Of a DNA stretch of 64,000 bases, positions 62,825 through 64,000 are shown one piece after another. The number at the start of each line of letters is the position of its first letter. Within the stretch, counting starts at the first letter, position 1. The stretch is from Chitinophaga pinensis (GTDB lineage: Bacteria; Bacteroidota; Bacteroidia; UKL13-3). The notes below the pieces were generated by a model. The model did no database searches, was not told the DNA's origin, and saw only the letters and a program-made list of their open reading frames with translations. Where the stretch lies: the NCBI GenBank assembly GCA_945870425.1, contig CAMBSD010000013.1, positions 1 to 64,000 of the forward strand, given 5' to 3'. A program made the position numbers and the translations under genes.

Positions 62825-64000
62825 ATGTCAATACTAAAAACTTCATTTATTGTTGCCCTAACCTTATTAGCCTTAATTGTCAATGCTCAGGTTAAACCCT
62901 CCGTAACTTTAGATGCAAAAACTTCGGGCGGTTTTTATCAAAATTATTTCGATTTAGGTGAAAATGGTTTTATTGTGGTTTTAAATAAAATAAAGAATGA
63001 CATTAAGGCTTCTGTTAATTTAAAAGAATCAAATAATACAGCATATTATTTCAGTAAGGATTTAACCAAAAGAACCATCATCCGTTTTACTAGTTTGGAC
63101 AATACAAGTTTCTTAGCAAATGAAAATTTTATTGTGTTACTTGAGAAAAATTTGGACATATATAATATTAAGTTATTTGATTATAATGGTAAATTAGTTT
63201 CAACTAAACGCCTAGATTTAGCTCAAGCAGGATTATCCAACGATAAAATTAATAGAACCTTTTTGAGTAACGGAACTCGGATAAATTATGAGGTTTATGA
63301 TTTAATGCAAGGTGTTCATATTTTTTATAATGACCTAACTTTACCTGGACAAAATGATATAATTGAGGCTGATTTAGCTTTTCCTTATAGTAATTTGTTT
63401 GAATCCATTTCTTACCCAAGTGAGTGGAAATTTTTATCTGAACATAAAGGTTATTATATCTTTTATAGGATTGGAAATAGCAAGCAATTCAATCCCGATA
63501 ATACCATTTTCCATATAGCCATGTTCGACAATAGTTTTGGGCTTTTTCGTGAGTTAAGTTCTTATAATATATTGTCATCAGGTGAGATATTACAAGGTAA
63601 GGAATTCTCTATTGATTTGAATACTGCACAACAAAGTTTCTATGTTTCTTACATCAATAAAATTTCGGATAAGTATGGATTTTGTGTACAAAAGTATAAG
63701 TTCGATAATTTGAGTAATTCAATTATAAGAACCACAAGAAAAGACGTTGATTTAATAAACAATTCTGCCTATAAATTTGTTGAAATCGATGGTATTTCTA
63801 CACCTAAAGTCCCACTATTAAAGCAAAATGGAAAAGATGAAGAGGTCGTTATCGCTAAGGATAGGTTGTCTTTGGTAGAAGAGGCTGTCAATCAAATTTA
63901 TATTCTTGATGAATCAGATAACGTAAAATATAACGAGGTTCAAACAGGCGATTATGATATGCTTAACCTTGATGGATTTTGCGGTGACAATGGTAAAATG
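62825..64000 (+). CDS. Unrecognised secreted protein (5' part; runs off right edge)
   Basis: The ATG at 62825 opens a frame with no stop to the window end (392 codons). Residues 1-22 form a signal peptide with hydrophobic core 'FIVALTLLALIVNAQ'. The mature part is rich in Asn, Lys, Asp, Phe and Tyr, with alternating strand-like segments ('GFYQNYFDLGENGFIVVLN', 'YFSKDLTKRTIIRFTSLDN', 'NLDIYNIKLFDYNGKLVSTK'), suggesting a beta-rich, perhaps propeller-like, exported protein. I do not recognise the family. It is divergently transcribed from the two giant T9SS proteins, with about 200 AT-rich bases between. The C-terminus, and any sorting signal, lies outside the window. Confidence 0.8.
   Translation, partial: MSILKTSFIVALTLLALIVNAQVKPSVTLDAKTSGGFYQNYFDLGENGFIVVLNKIKNDIKASVNLKESNNTAYYFSKDLTKRTIIRFTSLDNTSFLANENFIVLLEKNLDIYNIKLFDYNGKLVSTKRLDLAQAGLSNDKINRTFLSNGTRINYEVYDLMQGVHIFYNDLTLPGQNDIIEADLAFPYSNLFESISYPSEWKFLSEHKGYYIFYRIGNSKQFNPDNTIFHIAMFDNSFGLFRELSSYNILSSGEILQGKEFSIDLNTAQQSFYVSYINKISDKYGFCVQKYKFDNLSNSIIRTTRKDVDLINNSAYKFVEIDGISTPKVPLLKQNGKDEEVVIAKDRLSLVEEAVNQIYILDESDNVKYNEVQTGDYDMLNLDGFCGDNGKM

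Overview
The window is a chromosomal stretch of a Bacteroidota bacterium with low GC content. The evidence for this is a gliding-motility gene (gldC), a RemB/Wzi-like outer-membrane protein, several secreted proteins with C-terminal type IX secretion (T9SS) sorting domains ending in 'FPNPNNG...LYNxxGQEVW...AGxYxLKI', a TonB-dependent receptor with an N-terminal carboxypeptidase-like domain, a DUF2027-Smr protein, and promoters of the Bacteroidota type (TTTG, 17-20 bases, TAnnTTTG). I cannot place it below phylum with confidence. No prophage, CRISPR array, insertion sequence or rRNA operon is visible.

Layout. 1-1421: 5' part of a secreted beta-helix-like surface protein that runs off the left edge. 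1.7-4.3 kb: a DUF6580 membrane protein, then a sugar-nucleotide epimerase and a family 2 glycosyltransferase. 4.5-9.7 kb: a Spy-like periplasmic protein, dipeptide epimerase, beta-CASP nuclease, uracil phosphoribosyltransferase and a DUF2027-Smr protein. 9.9-12.8 kb: a TonB-dependent receptor followed by a frameshifted stub of a CzcA/CusA metal-efflux pump, which looks like a decayed metal locus. 12.9-17 kb: a thioesterase, a small GIY-YIG nuclease flanked by REP-like repeats, a DNA alkylation repair protein, a lemA-TPM-TPM operon and csaA. 17.2-23 kb: a SNF2 helicase carrying a piece of intergenic repeat DNA in frame, an M43-like T9SS protease and 3-hydroxybutyryl-CoA dehydrogenase. 22.99-23.74 kb is a gene-free mosaic of palindromic repeats. 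23.8-33.8 kb: desaturase-merR-gldC, an acetyltransferase, a possible small RNA, flavin reductase, pabB behind a broken acyltransferase, a MacB-like permease, YebC, an AIM24-like protein and an SDR oxidoreductase. 33.9-42.1 kb: tRNA-His, a Rieske lipoprotein, gyrB, thioesterase-smpB, a glycosyltransferase plus O-antigen-ligase pair, and coaD-remB. 42.2-53.3 kb: kdsA, a PhnP-like hydrolase, an NFACT protein, hisS, hutH, a Delta9-type desaturase and gcvP. 53.4-62.6 kb: two tandem paralogous giant T9SS proteins built from 3 and 5 copies of one two-domain module. 62.8 kb to the end: 5' part of an unrecognised secreted protein.

Most genes are housekeeping (gyrB, smpB, coaD, kdsA, hisS, upp, gcvP, hutH) mixed with envelope and glycan functions. 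The accessory content lies in the repeat families, the decayed genes, the repeat-flanked GIY-YIG nuclease and the modular surface proteins. I did not find an obvious multi-gene defence or biosynthetic system. The observations most worth following are the in-frame repeat inside the helicase, the GIY-YIG/REP arrangement, the module expansion in the giant proteins and the candidate small RNA.
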